Below are positions 14,895 to 21,951 of a stretch of DNA of 33,724 nt, piece by piece. Under the pieces are notes generated by a model. That model did not search any database and was not told the origin of the DNA. It saw only the letters and a list, made by a program, of their open reading frames with translations. The position numbers and the translations under genes are program-made. Origin of the DNA: UBA1546 sp049302185 (lineage in GTDB: Bacteria > Nitrospirota > Thermodesulfovibrionia > Thermodesulfovibrionales > UBA1546); contig JBAQLV010000004.1 of assembly GCA_049302185.1 (NCBI GenBank), positions 1 through 33,724 on the forward strand, read 5' to 3'. Within the stretch, counting starts at the first letter, position 1; each line of letters begins with the position of its first letter.

Positions 14895-15058
14895 GGTTTA
14901 GGGGGGAGGAAAATACAAATTTTTTGCGGGGTTTGTAAAGGTTTTTAGCAGGGAAACATAATTCCATAAAACTTAACAAATCTGTGAAGAAAAGAGGAAT
15001 GATATGTTGATTCTCAGCAAGATTTAAGGCAATATATCATATTCAAAGGGATGAGTGA

Positions 15059-16510
15059 ATGAAATCAAAATATCCAAGAATTATTATTGCGGGTTTGAAA
15101 GGCGGCTCAGGCAAGACAACTTTTTCGCTTGGGCTGATAGCTGCATTCAGAAAGAAAGGCATGAAAGTTATCCCTTTCAAAAAGGGCCCTGATTATATTG
15201 ATGGCGGATGGCTTTCAACGGCAGCAGGAACCCCGTGCTATAATCTTGATACATTTCTAATCAGTGAATCTCGGATTATCCCTTCGTTTGTGAATCATGC
15301 GAAATCTGCTGATATCGCTGTTATAGAGGGCAACAGGGGATTTTATGACGGGATGGATGAGCAAGGCACTCACAGCACAGCAGAGCTTGCAAAGATGCTT
15401 AAATCGCCTGTCCTGCTCATCGTTGACTGCACAAAGGCAACAAGGACGATTGCGGCGATAATATCAGGCATTCAGAAGTTTGATGCAGGTGTTGAAATAA
15501 AGGGCGTTGTCCTGAACTATATCGCAGGAAGCAGGCATGAATCCATAATCAGAAACTCCATAGAGAAATACTGCAATATTCCTGTCCTTGGAGCATTTCC
15601 CAGAATGAAGGAAGGAAATTTCCCTGAGAGGCATATGGGGCTTGTGCCTTTTCAGGAACATATAGGGGCGCAGAAGGCAATTGATAAAGCGCTTGAGATA
15701 ACTGAGAAATACATTGATGTTGATGCAGTTTTGAAGATTGCGAATAAGGCAAGTCAGCTTGAAGTCAGCGGTCAGCAATCAGCAATCAGCAATCAGCAAT
15801 TAAAAAATCCCCCCTTGCCCCCCTTTGCTAAAGGGGGGATGGGGGGATTACGGATTGGTGTTATACGGGATTCTGCTTTTCAATTTTATTATCCCGAAAA
15901 CTTTGAAGAGCTTGAGAGCAGAGGCGCTGGTATCGTTGAGATAAGCGCATTGAAAGAAAGGTCGCTTCCTGACATTGATGCGCTTTATATAGGAGGAGGG
16001 TTTCCTGAAACACATGCAATAGCCCTTGCTGAAAACAGTGATTTCAGGGATTCCCTGCGAAAAGCCGTTGAAAAGGGACTTCCTGTCTATGCTGAATGCG
16101 GAGGGCTGATGTATTTAGGTAAATCCCTTGTCATAGATGACATAACATATCCAATGACAGGAATTTTCCCATTTAGTTTTTCTCTTGAGAAGAAACCGCA
16201 GGCCCACGGCTATTCAATAGCAGAGGCGCAGAAAGCCAATCCCTATTATCCGGAGGGCGCTGTGCTTAAAGGGCATGAGTTCCATTATTCCCGCGTCATT
16301 AATCCGGAAGCAGTCTCAGAATTCAATGCAAGGAATATCTATTTTGCCTTTGGAATGAAGAGGGGAGAGGGGATTACAGATAAACTGGACGGTCTGTGCT
16401 ACAAGAATGTCCTTGCAACTTATACGCATACTCACGCACTCGGAACGCCTGAATGGACAAGCGGGATGATAAAGATGGCAGAAGAGTATAAACGGATAAG
16501 AGGTAGTTAA
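15059..16510 (+). CDS. cbiA: Cobyrinate a,c-diamide synthase family protein, likely DsrN (siroheme amidase)
   Basis: The 483-residue two-domain amidase uses glutamine and ATP to amidate carboxyls. An N-terminal MinD-like ATPase domain has the P-loop GLKGGSGKTTF (13-23) and KKGPDYID. A C-terminal class I glutamine amidotransferase domain has GVIRDSAFQFYY, YIGGGFPE and the catalytic Cys in YAECGGLMYLG (about 346). It is directly behind dsrABD; by family knowledge such neighbours (DsrN) amidate siroheme for DsrAB, although a role in cobalamin synthesis cannot be excluded. The linker at residues about 236-264 (SGQQSAISNQQ and PPLPPFAKGGMGG) is coded by repeat DNA. AAAGGG lies 8 nt before the ATG. 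It follows the dsrD terminator and so probably has its own promoter. Confidence 0.9.
   Translation: MKSKYPRIIIAGLKGGSGKTTFSLGLIAAFRKKGMKVIPFKKGPDYIDGGWLSTAAGTPCYNLDTFLISESRIIPSFVNHAKSADIAVIEGNRGFYDGMDEQGTHSTAELAKMLKSPVLLIVDCTKATRTIAAIISGIQKFDAGVEIKGVVLNYIAGSRHESIIRNSIEKYCNIPVLGAFPRMKEGNFPERHMGLVPFQEHIGAQKAIDKALEITEKYIDVDAVLKIANKASQLEVSGQQSAISNQQLKNPPLPPFAKGGMGGLRIGVIRDSAFQFYYPENFEELESRGAGIVEISALKERSLPDIDALYIGGGFPETHAIALAENSDFRDSLRKAVEKGLPVYAECGGLMYLGKSLVIDDITYPMTGIFPFSFSLEKKPQAHGYSIAEAQKANPYYPEGAVLKGHEFHYSRVINPEAVSEFNARNIYFAFGMKRGEGITDKLDGLCYKNVLATYTHTHALGTPEWTSGMIKMAEEYKRIRGS
15765..15849 (+). repeat. Heptamer array plus GC palindrome inside the cbiA linker
   Basis: Five 7-nt units (TCAGCGG then four TCAGCAA, 15765-15799) are followed by a palindrome at 15806-15849. 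In it an AATCCCCCC...CCCCCCTTT arm pairs with AAAGGGGGG...GGGGGGATT. The whole block stays in frame. Confidence 0.92.
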
Positions 16511-16850
16511 ACCCGAAAAATGCAGTTGGGAGAATGTACGACAGGCATATGTGCCTCAAAACCTTTACGACGCAGCGGGATTTTGTTCAGAAGGCTGCGA
16601 CTGTTTTTCGGCAATATTAAACTATCGTTGCAAAAGTGGCATGTTAGTACAATATATTTTGCTCTTACAAGTTCTCATGCGGGGCTATCCGCTCCACTTC
16701 GTTGCGACTTCAGCCCCTATTCTGACAGACCCGTGAATCTTGCCTCAATCCAGCCACAGCCTTCTTACGTAATGTGTGCTTTTTCAGCCCACATGCCTGC
16801 CGTAAAAGTGATTAAAGTGCTTTTTAGGGTTAATATAATATGCCCTGCTT
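16511..16850. other. Intergenic stretch without a convincing gene
   Basis: These 340 bases separate converging genes. Short open frames occur on both strands, but none has a ribosome site or a family pattern I recognise. The longest on the + strand runs into the next gene. A GGGGCT/AGCCCC stem encloses 16681-16717. It may be a decayed gene or insertion remnant; I cannot name it. Confidence 0.5.
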
Positions 16851-17078
16851 TTATTGTTTCTTCAATTTCGTGTAGAGTTCTTCTCCAACACATTCCTTTG
16901 CGTATTTGCACCACTGGATGCATGACTCAAGTTCATTGTATATGATAAATCCGCATTTGCCACATCTTGTCTCAATATCGGTTGAAAAGATTTCCACATC
17001 GGCATCACACTCAGGACACCGCTTTACCTTAAGGATAGGGGTTCTCAGATTTGCTGCGCCGCCGCATTTATCACGCAT
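16851..17078 (-). CDS. Small double zinc-ribbon-like protein
   Basis: This 75-residue protein has three cysteine groups: RCPECDADV, TRCGKCGF and a C-terminal CIQWCKYAKECVGEE. The first two CxxC pairs form a likely zinc ribbon. The last C-x3-C-x5-C group is a pattern I have seen in small uncharacterised proteins of anaerobes, but I cannot give a function. It starts one base after the kup stop, with GGAG 8 nt upstream, so it is probably translated together with kup. It is a hypothetical protein with credible coding features. Confidence 0.72.
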   Translation of the reverse strand: MRDKCGGAANLRTPILKVKRCPECDADVEIFSTDIETRCGKCGFIIYNELESCIQWCKYAKECVGEELYTKLKKQ

Positions 17079-17079
17079 A

Positions 17080-18891
17080 CTATAACTCCACCTTTGTAAT
17101 GACGCCGTGAAGCTTTTTGGGCGGGAACTGGTAGAAACGGATAACCGTTGAGGTATTTCTCTTTATGAAATAGAAAGCCTTCCAAATTGGATTGCTTGTG
17201 GTTATTTCTTCAACGCCGTAGAAGACAGACCTCTCCTCTACGCCTGCCTCTCTTAATATCTCCTCTATGTCAACTACTTCCATATATCCCATCTGTATCT
17301 CAAATACCCTGAGTCCCCTTGCAAGGTCTTCTTTAAAGAAGCCTGTAACGCCGAAAGGGTCGTCTCTCTTGATTATGGATACAAATATATTGTCTTCGTA
17401 TAAGATGCCGTGATAAAACATAGTCTGTGTTATATAAAACGGAATCTCCTTTGCATCCCTTATAAGAAACAGCGCTGTCCCCTCAATCCTCTCTGTTGTC
17501 TGGTATACTCTGGTAAATTTGTGGAGGAATTCTTCTAACGGCATGAAGTTCATGTTTTTGAAAAGCCTTTTCTGCCCTTTTGTGTAAAGGATTATCATCG
17601 CAAGCGGAATTGATGCGAGTATCAGAGACCAGTAACCGCCATGAGGTATCTTATAGAAGTTGGCGCCGAGATATGCCATGTCAACAAATGTAACCAGTAG
17701 CGAAATGAGCGCAAGAAGATGCTGTTTCTTTTTGTGGAATATCCATGTCATTATTATGCCGGTGAGTGACATGGTCCCTGTAACGGCAAGACCATAGGCG
17801 GCAGCAAGACGGCTTGATTCCTGAAACTCGAACATGATAAAGATCACTGAAATAAGAAGAAACCAGTTTACAGAACCTAAGTATATCTGTGACCTTCTCT
17901 CAATGGAGGTGTAATCCACTTTGAACATGGGCATGATTCTCGTGTTTATCCCCTGATAGACTATTGAGAACATGGCGCTTATCATTGCCTGAGATGCAAT
18001 CACAGTTGCTGTTATGCTTAATAACAGGAACGGTATATAGAGGGTTTGTATTTGATGGAATACCATCTCAAAGAGTATGGTTTTTGCCTCGGGATGCCGT
18101 AACAAAAAGGCCCCCTGTCCTAAGTAATTAAGCACAAGCGCAACAAAGACCCCTGACCATGCCTGCCTTATCGGTTTTCCTCCGAGGTGCCCCATGTCAG
18201 CATATAAAGCCTCGCCTCCTGTTGCGCATAGAATTATCTCACCGAGGGCAATAAACCCCATAAAGCCGTTGTCTGCCAGAAATTTCAGCCCGTAGTATGG
18301 ATTCAGAGCCTTGAGAATTTCAAGCGACTCTAATATTGAAGTGACGCCTACAAGCGCAAGGGATGAAAACCATACAACCATGATAGGCCCGAATGCGCCT
18401 GCGACTTTTTCTGTTCCTTTGCGCTGAAATGAGAATAGTATAATGGCAATTATCCCGGCAATAAAGACAATAGATAGATTGGGAAGATTTTTGAGTCCTG
18501 GGATTAAACGGGAACCTTCTACAGCACTCAATATACTGATGGCAGGTGTGATTACTCCATCACCGATAAGAAGAGAAATCCCTACGATTGAAATTATAAG
18601 GACAATGCCTGCACTTCTTTTAGAGGAAAGAAGAGATGTCAGTATCTCTTTTAAAACGATTGTGCCGCCTTCGCCTCTTCTGCTCAGGCTCATAGCAAGC
18701 CAGGCATACTGTATAGTGACAAGTGTTAAAAGTGTCCAGACTATTAAAGACAGGACGCCAAGAATATTATCGTGAGTCGGCTTAAGCAGAAGAAATACGA
18801 CTGTAATTGTATATATAGGGCTTGTGCCGATGTCTCCGAAGACAAGACCCAGCGACCTGATTATACCCTTTGCTTGTGATTGTTTTTCCAT
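17080..18891 (-). CDS. kup: Kup-family potassium uptake transporter
   Basis: The 603-residue membrane protein is a proton-coupled K+ importer of the KUP/HAK/KT type. The N-terminus shows the typical LGLVFGDIGTSPIYTI motif, then GEGGTIVLKE, GDGVITPAISILSAVEG and ATGGEALYADMGHLG. About twelve membrane helices fill residues 10-455, and the remaining 150 residues are a soluble C-terminal domain. The ribosome site before ATG 18891 is poor. The zinc-ribbon gene follows immediately. Upstream lies a repeat-rich gap after the YvlD-type gene. Confidence 0.95.
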   Translation of the reverse strand: MEKQSQAKGIIRSLGLVFGDIGTSPIYTITVVFLLLKPTHDNILGVLSLIVWTLLTLVTIQYAWLAMSLSRRGEGGTIVLKEILTSLLSSKRSAGIVLIISIVGISLLIGDGVITPAISILSAVEGSRLIPGLKNLPNLSIVFIAGIIAIILFSFQRKGTEKVAGAFGPIMVVWFSSLALVGVTSILESLEILKALNPYYGLKFLADNGFMGFIALGEIILCATGGEALYADMGHLGGKPIRQAWSGVFVALVLNYLGQGAFLLRHPEAKTILFEMVFHQIQTLYIPFLLLSITATVIASQAMISAMFSIVYQGINTRIMPMFKVDYTSIERRSQIYLGSVNWFLLISVIFIMFEFQESSRLAAAYGLAVTGTMSLTGIIMTWIFHKKKQHLLALISLLVTFVDMAYLGANFYKIPHGGYWSLILASIPLAMIILYTKGQKRLFKNMNFMPLEEFLHKFTRVYQTTERIEGTALFLIRDAKEIPFYITQTMFYHGILYEDNIFVSIIKRDDPFGVTGFFKEDLARGLRVFEIQMGYMEVVDIEEILREAGVEERSVFYGVEEITTSNPIWKAFYFIKRNTSTVIRFYQFPPKKLHGVITKVEL

Positions 18892-19004
18892 TGTGATTGT
18901 CTTTGTTGCTTCTCTAAGTTTTATATTTTATACCTGTCTTAAAGAGTAAACAAGAGAAAAATATACGAATTCTCAGCCTTCAGGCTGCTGCTTTCTGTCT
19001 CCTC

Positions 19005-19087
19005 CGTTCACCCCGTTACTCCACAAAGCCCACCCTTCAGCCCATTAATTCTCTCGCCCTTCAGGGCGGGGAGTAACGGGGTGAACG
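19005..19087. repeat. Inverted repeat overlapping the 3' end of the YvlD-type gene
   Basis: Perfect 18-bp arms (19005-19022 and 19070-19087, CGTTCACCCCGTTACTCC and its complement) enclose 47 nt. Two small hairpins with TTCA loops, CGCCC-TTCA-GGGCG (19055-19068) and CAGCC-TTCA-GGCTG (18974-18987), lie in and beside it. The block may also end transcription of the gene above kup. Confidence 0.8.
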
Positions 19088-19431
19088 AGGCAGGAGAGCG
19101 CCAGGCTTACGATGCTGATGAGAAACGCTCCTATGAAGGCAGATTTAAAACCTTCAACGTGAAAACCCAGATTCATTCTTTCCGATACCCATGAAGTGAT
19201 GCCGAGCATTGCGGCATTTATCACAAATGTAAAGAGTCCAAGTGAGAATATGAGAAGCGGCAGGGTAAAGAATTTTATGAGCGGTCGTATGAATGTATTC
19301 ACAAGGCCGAAGACAACGCCTGTGAGCAGAATACCCCACCACTCACCCAAGAAAGTAATCCCCGGAACGAATTTAATAGCAAGCATTATTGCTATTGTGT
19401 TTATGAGCCATTTTATGAAAATGCGAGACAT
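19045..19431 (-). CDS. YvlD/phage-holin-4-superfamily membrane protein
   Basis: The 128-residue protein has four hydrophobic segments and the family pattern: WLINTIAIMLAIKFVPGI, then GLVNTFIRPLIKFFTLPL and LGLFTFVINAAML. Members (YvlD, PF04020-like) are small inner-membrane proteins of unclear role. The last 14 or so residues (HPVTPRPEGREN) are coded by one arm and the loop of an inverted repeat, so the native C-terminus was probably replaced. The start at 19431 has no good ribosome site. The gene lies downstream of the ubiD homologue on the same strand with a palindromic element between. Confidence 0.85.
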   Translation of the reverse strand: MSRIFIKWLINTIAIMLAIKFVPGITFLGEWWGILLTGVVFGLVNTFIRPLIKFFTLPLLIFSLGLFTFVINAAMLGITSWVSERMNLGFHVEGFKSAFIGAFLISIVSLALSCLVHPVTPRPEGREN

Positions 19432-19442
19432 GGTATTAACTC

Positions 19443-19570
19443 AAGAGACAGGATATGGCATTTGAACGGTTTTTTTGCCGATATTCCCAGATAGATTTTA
19501 ATAAAAATGAGGCAAAAGCCTCGGAGGGCAATAGCCCGAGAATGAGCTAAAACGCCATATTCTGTCTCTT
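19443..19570. repeat. 128-bp palindromic element between ubiD-like and yvlD-like genes
   Basis: End arms of 17 bp (19443-19459 and 19554-19570, outer sequence AAGAGACAG/CTGTCTCTT) match at 16 positions. Inside, the minus strand has GAGGC-TTTT-GCCTC followed by ATTTTTATT, a terminator-like hairpin for the upstream gene, and a CTCGG/CCGAG stem. There is no coding frame. Confidence 0.7.
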
Positions 19571-19575
19571 TTAAT

Positions 19576-21039
19576 TTAAAATCCATACTCTTTCCATCTT
19601 CTATCAACAAGTTTCTTAATTTCTTCCGTCATATGAATCTCTTCGGGCCAGTCGCGCATCATCCCCTCTTCACGCGTCTTCCTCGTTGCATCTATGCCCA
19701 TCTTAGCGCCATATCTTGGCCAGTTTGCGGCATGGTCAAGCGCATCAAGTGGGCCTTCTGAAATTACAACATCCCTCTTCCAGTCAACATTGTTAAGCGC
19801 TCTCCATGCAGTATATGAAAGGTTCTGAACATCAACATCATCATCAACAACGATGAGCAGCTTGGCAAACGTCATCTGTCCCTTTCCCCACAACCCGTGT
19901 ATTATCTTCTTCGCATGGCCCGGGTAGCTCTTTTTTATGGAGATAAGTGCAAAGTTATGGAATACGCCTTCCATCGGAAGATTTATATCTTTTATCTCAG
20001 GGAAATCCAGCCTTAGTAATGGAAGAAATATCCGCTCGGTTGCCTTTCCCATATAGCAGTCTTCCATCGGAGGTTTCCCTACAAGCGTTGCTGGGTATAT
20101 CATGTCTTTTCTGTGCGTGATGCATGTCACATGAAAGACAGGGTAGGGTTCTGCGGGAGAGTAAAAACCTGTGTGGTCTCCGAATGGCCCCTCAATGCGT
20201 GTTTCTCCGGGTTCAAGATAACCCTCAATGACAAGTTCGCTGTTTGCAGGGACTTGAATATCATTTGTTACGCACTTCACCATTTCTACCGGAGCCTTTC
20301 TCAAAAAGCCTGCAAAAAGCATCTCATCTATTGCCTCAGGCAACGGCGCGCTTGCAGAATAAATTACGGCAGGGTCGCCTCCAACGGCAATTGCGGCAGG
20401 CATCCGCGTGCCTAGTTTTTTGTATTTTTCATAATGCCGTGCTCCGTCCTTATGTATATGCCAATGCATTCCCGTTGTTCTCTTATCGTATATATGGATG
20501 CGGTACATCCCGCAGTTGGGCCTTCCTGTCTCAGGGTCTTTTGTAAAGACCATCGGAAGTGTGATGAATCTTCCTTCATCTTCTGCCTGTCCGTCATGAG
20601 GCCAGCATTTTATTATTGGAAATTTTGAAAGGTCAGGGTTGTCTTTTTCTATGACCTCCTGACATGGCGCGCTTTTAACATATTTAGGAAGATACTTCGA
20701 AAGCTCAATCAGCTTCGGAAGCATTGCAATTTTTTCAAGAAATGTCTTTGGAGGCGCTTGATTCAGCAAGTCCTCTATACGCTTTGCTACGTCATCAAGC
20801 TTGCTTACTTCAAGCGCAATGCACATCCTTTCAAATGAGCCGAAGAGGTTTGCGGCAACAGGGAAAGAAGAGCCTTTTACATTTTCAAACAGCAATGCCT
20901 TTCCGCCGTTCGGACTCTTTGACATCCTGTCTGTAATCTCGGATATCTCAAGCAAGGGGTCAACCTCTGCCTTTATGCGATGCAAAAGTCCTCTTTTTTC
21001 AAGCAGATTTATAAAATTCCTGAGATCTCTGTATGCCAT
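19576..21039 (-). CDS. ubiD: UbiD-family prenylated-FMN decarboxylase
   Basis: The 487-residue enzyme removes a carboxyl group from an aromatic or polyprenyl-aromatic acid, using prenylated FMN made by a UbiX partner (not in the window). The family signature is clear: FPIIKCWPHDGQ, NCGMYRIHIYD, HWHIHKDGARH and the catalytic-loop TRIEGPFGDHTGFYS, plus the C-terminal MMRDWPEEIHM. In this kind of organism the likeliest role is quinone (menaquinone) synthesis, but substrate cannot be decided from sequence. GAGG precedes ATG 21039 by 7 nt. Confidence 0.92.
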   Translation of the reverse strand: MAYRDLRNFINLLEKRGLLHRIKAEVDPLLEISEITDRMSKSPNGGKALLFENVKGSSFPVAANLFGSFERMCIALEVSKLDDVAKRIEDLLNQAPPKTFLEKIAMLPKLIELSKYLPKYVKSAPCQEVIEKDNPDLSKFPIIKCWPHDGQAEDEGRFITLPMVFTKDPETGRPNCGMYRIHIYDKRTTGMHWHIHKDGARHYEKYKKLGTRMPAAIAVGGDPAVIYSASAPLPEAIDEMLFAGFLRKAPVEMVKCVTNDIQVPANSELVIEGYLEPGETRIEGPFGDHTGFYSPAEPYPVFHVTCITHRKDMIYPATLVGKPPMEDCYMGKATERIFLPLLRLDFPEIKDINLPMEGVFHNFALISIKKSYPGHAKKIIHGLWGKGQMTFAKLLIVVDDDVDVQNLSYTAWRALNNVDWKRDVVISEGPLDALDHAANWPRYGAKMGIDATRKTREEGMMRDWPEEIHMTEEIKKLVDRRWKEYGF

Positions 21040-21110
21040 AAAATTCCTCTTTGTTATAATAGCACAGAGGACAGATTGTTGGCTATTTTAAGATTTAAAC
21101 TAATTTCTTC

Positions 21111-21139
21111 TTGACAAGGAGCTATCTCCTTAATATAAT
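21111..21139 (+). promoter_or_regulatory. Perfect consensus promoter of ihfA-like gene with palindrome in spacer
   Basis: TTGACA (21111-21116) and TATAAT (21134-21139) are 17 nt apart, the exact sigma70 consensus. The spacer carries AAGGAG-CTAT-CTCCTT (21116-21131), a 6-bp dyad placed where a repressor could block RNA polymerase. The leader is about 40 nt. Confidence 0.85.
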
Positions 21140-21184
21140 TAAGAAAAATAGTGTTCTAAATAACATATGATTTAAGGAGTAAAT

Positions 21185-21457
21185 ATGACAAAAGCTGACA
21201 TTGCAGATTCGATATTTGAAAAGGTAGGCCTCTCTAAAAAAGAGGCGCAGGACATAATTGAAATAATATTTGATACGCTCAAACAGACATTTAAAGAAGG
21301 CGAGTCTGTGAAGGTTTCCGGTTTTGGAACCTTTCATGTCAGGAAAAAGGCTGCAAGGAGGGGGAGAAATCCCAAAACCGGCGAAGACCTTGAGATATCG
21401 CCGCGCAAGGTAATTACATTCAGGGCAAGCAACAAATTAAAGTTAATCATAGAGTAA
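21185..21457 (+). CDS. ihfA: Integration host factor alpha / HU-family DNA-bending protein
   Basis: This 90-residue HU/IHF-fold protein begins MTKADIADSIFEKVGLSKKEA and has the SGFGTFHVRKKAARRGRNPKTGE arm region that inserts its proline into the DNA minor groove. The overall pattern (KVGLSKKEAQDII, EDLEISPRKVITFRAS) favours IHF-alpha over HU. AAGGAG lies 5 nt before ATG 21185. The MerR gene follows after only 3 nt, an order common for ihfA in anaerobes. Strong promoter elements suit an abundant nucleoid protein. Confidence 0.93.
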   Translation: MTKADIADSIFEKVGLSKKEAQDIIEIIFDTLKQTFKEGESVKVSGFGTFHVRKKAARRGRNPKTGEDLEISPRKVITFRASNKLKLIIE

Positions 21458-21460
21458 GGC

Positions 21461-21844
21461 ATGTATAAACCTTCTGTTAAAACTGTTGAAGCCCGGAATC
21501 CTATCCCTGATAAGCTCTTTTATAAGATAGGAGAGGTTAGCAGGATTACAGATATTGAGCCTTATGTGCTCAGATACTGGGAGACTGAATTTCCGTTTTT
21601 AAAACCGAGAAAGAATAAATCCGGTCAGAGAGTATATGTTAAAAAAGACCTTGAACTTATTCTGGAGATAAAAAGACTTCTTTATCAGGAGAGATACACG
21701 ATTGAAGGCGTCAGGAAAAGGTTTGGAGAAAAAACCACCTATGTTAAGCATGCCGCAGAGTCTAAAGCGGCTGATAACCCACCGCCGGATAAAATCTTAG
21801 AGCATGTCAGGAAAAGGCTCAGAGAGATTCTGAGTAAGATTTAG
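21461..21844 (+). CDS. MerR-family transcriptional regulator
   Basis: The 127-residue protein has a single MerR-type winged helix at residues about 18-90: FYKIGEVSRITDIEPYVLRYWE, then the wing FPFLKPRKNKSGQRVY and the RLLYQERYTIEGVRKRF helix. The C-terminus is a short basic helix without metal-binding cysteines, so it is not a metal sensor of the classic kind. It lies 3 nt after ihfA and probably shares its transcript. The regulated genes cannot be read from sequence. Confidence 0.92.
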   Translation: MYKPSVKTVEARNPIPDKLFYKIGEVSRITDIEPYVLRYWETEFPFLKPRKNKSGQRVYVKKDLELILEIKRLLYQERYTIEGVRKRFGEKTTYVKHAAESKAADNPPPDKILEHVRKRLREILSKI

Positions 21845-21849
21845 TAAAT

Positions 21850-21926
21850 CGGGGCGTGGCGCAGCCTGGTAGCGCACTCGCTTGGGGTGCGAGTGGTCGC
21901 CCGTTCAAATCGGGTCGCCCCGACCA
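21850..21926 (+). tRNA. tRNA-Pro (anticodon GGG)
   Basis: A 77-nt cloverleaf has a 7-bp acceptor stem (CGGGGCG/CGCCCCG) with the C1-G72 pair typical of bacterial tRNA-Pro and discriminator A. Anticodon stem CTCGC/GCGAG holds loop TTGGGGT, so the anticodon is GGG (21884-21886). The T arm has GTTCAAATC. CCA (21924-21926) is encoded in the gene. Confidence 0.97.
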
Positions 21927-21951
21927 AAAATAGAGAAATGAATGGAGGTTC

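Noticed and set aside
16511..16850. Cobalamin riboswitch near cbiA
   Set aside because: A GGGGCTGAAGTCGCAAC stretch on the minus strand recalls the B12 box in part, but the full B12-box and helices are absent, and it does not precede a B12 gene in that direction.
16520..16945. 141-codon open frame on the + strand
   Set aside because: It overlaps the zinc-ribbon gene on the other strand and has no ribosome site or family pattern.
18892..19044. Possible c-di-AMP (ydaO-type) riboswitch upstream of kup
   Set aside because: A GGGGTGAA stretch is seen on the minus strand, but it belongs to an inverted repeat arm and the other conserved riboswitch parts are missing.
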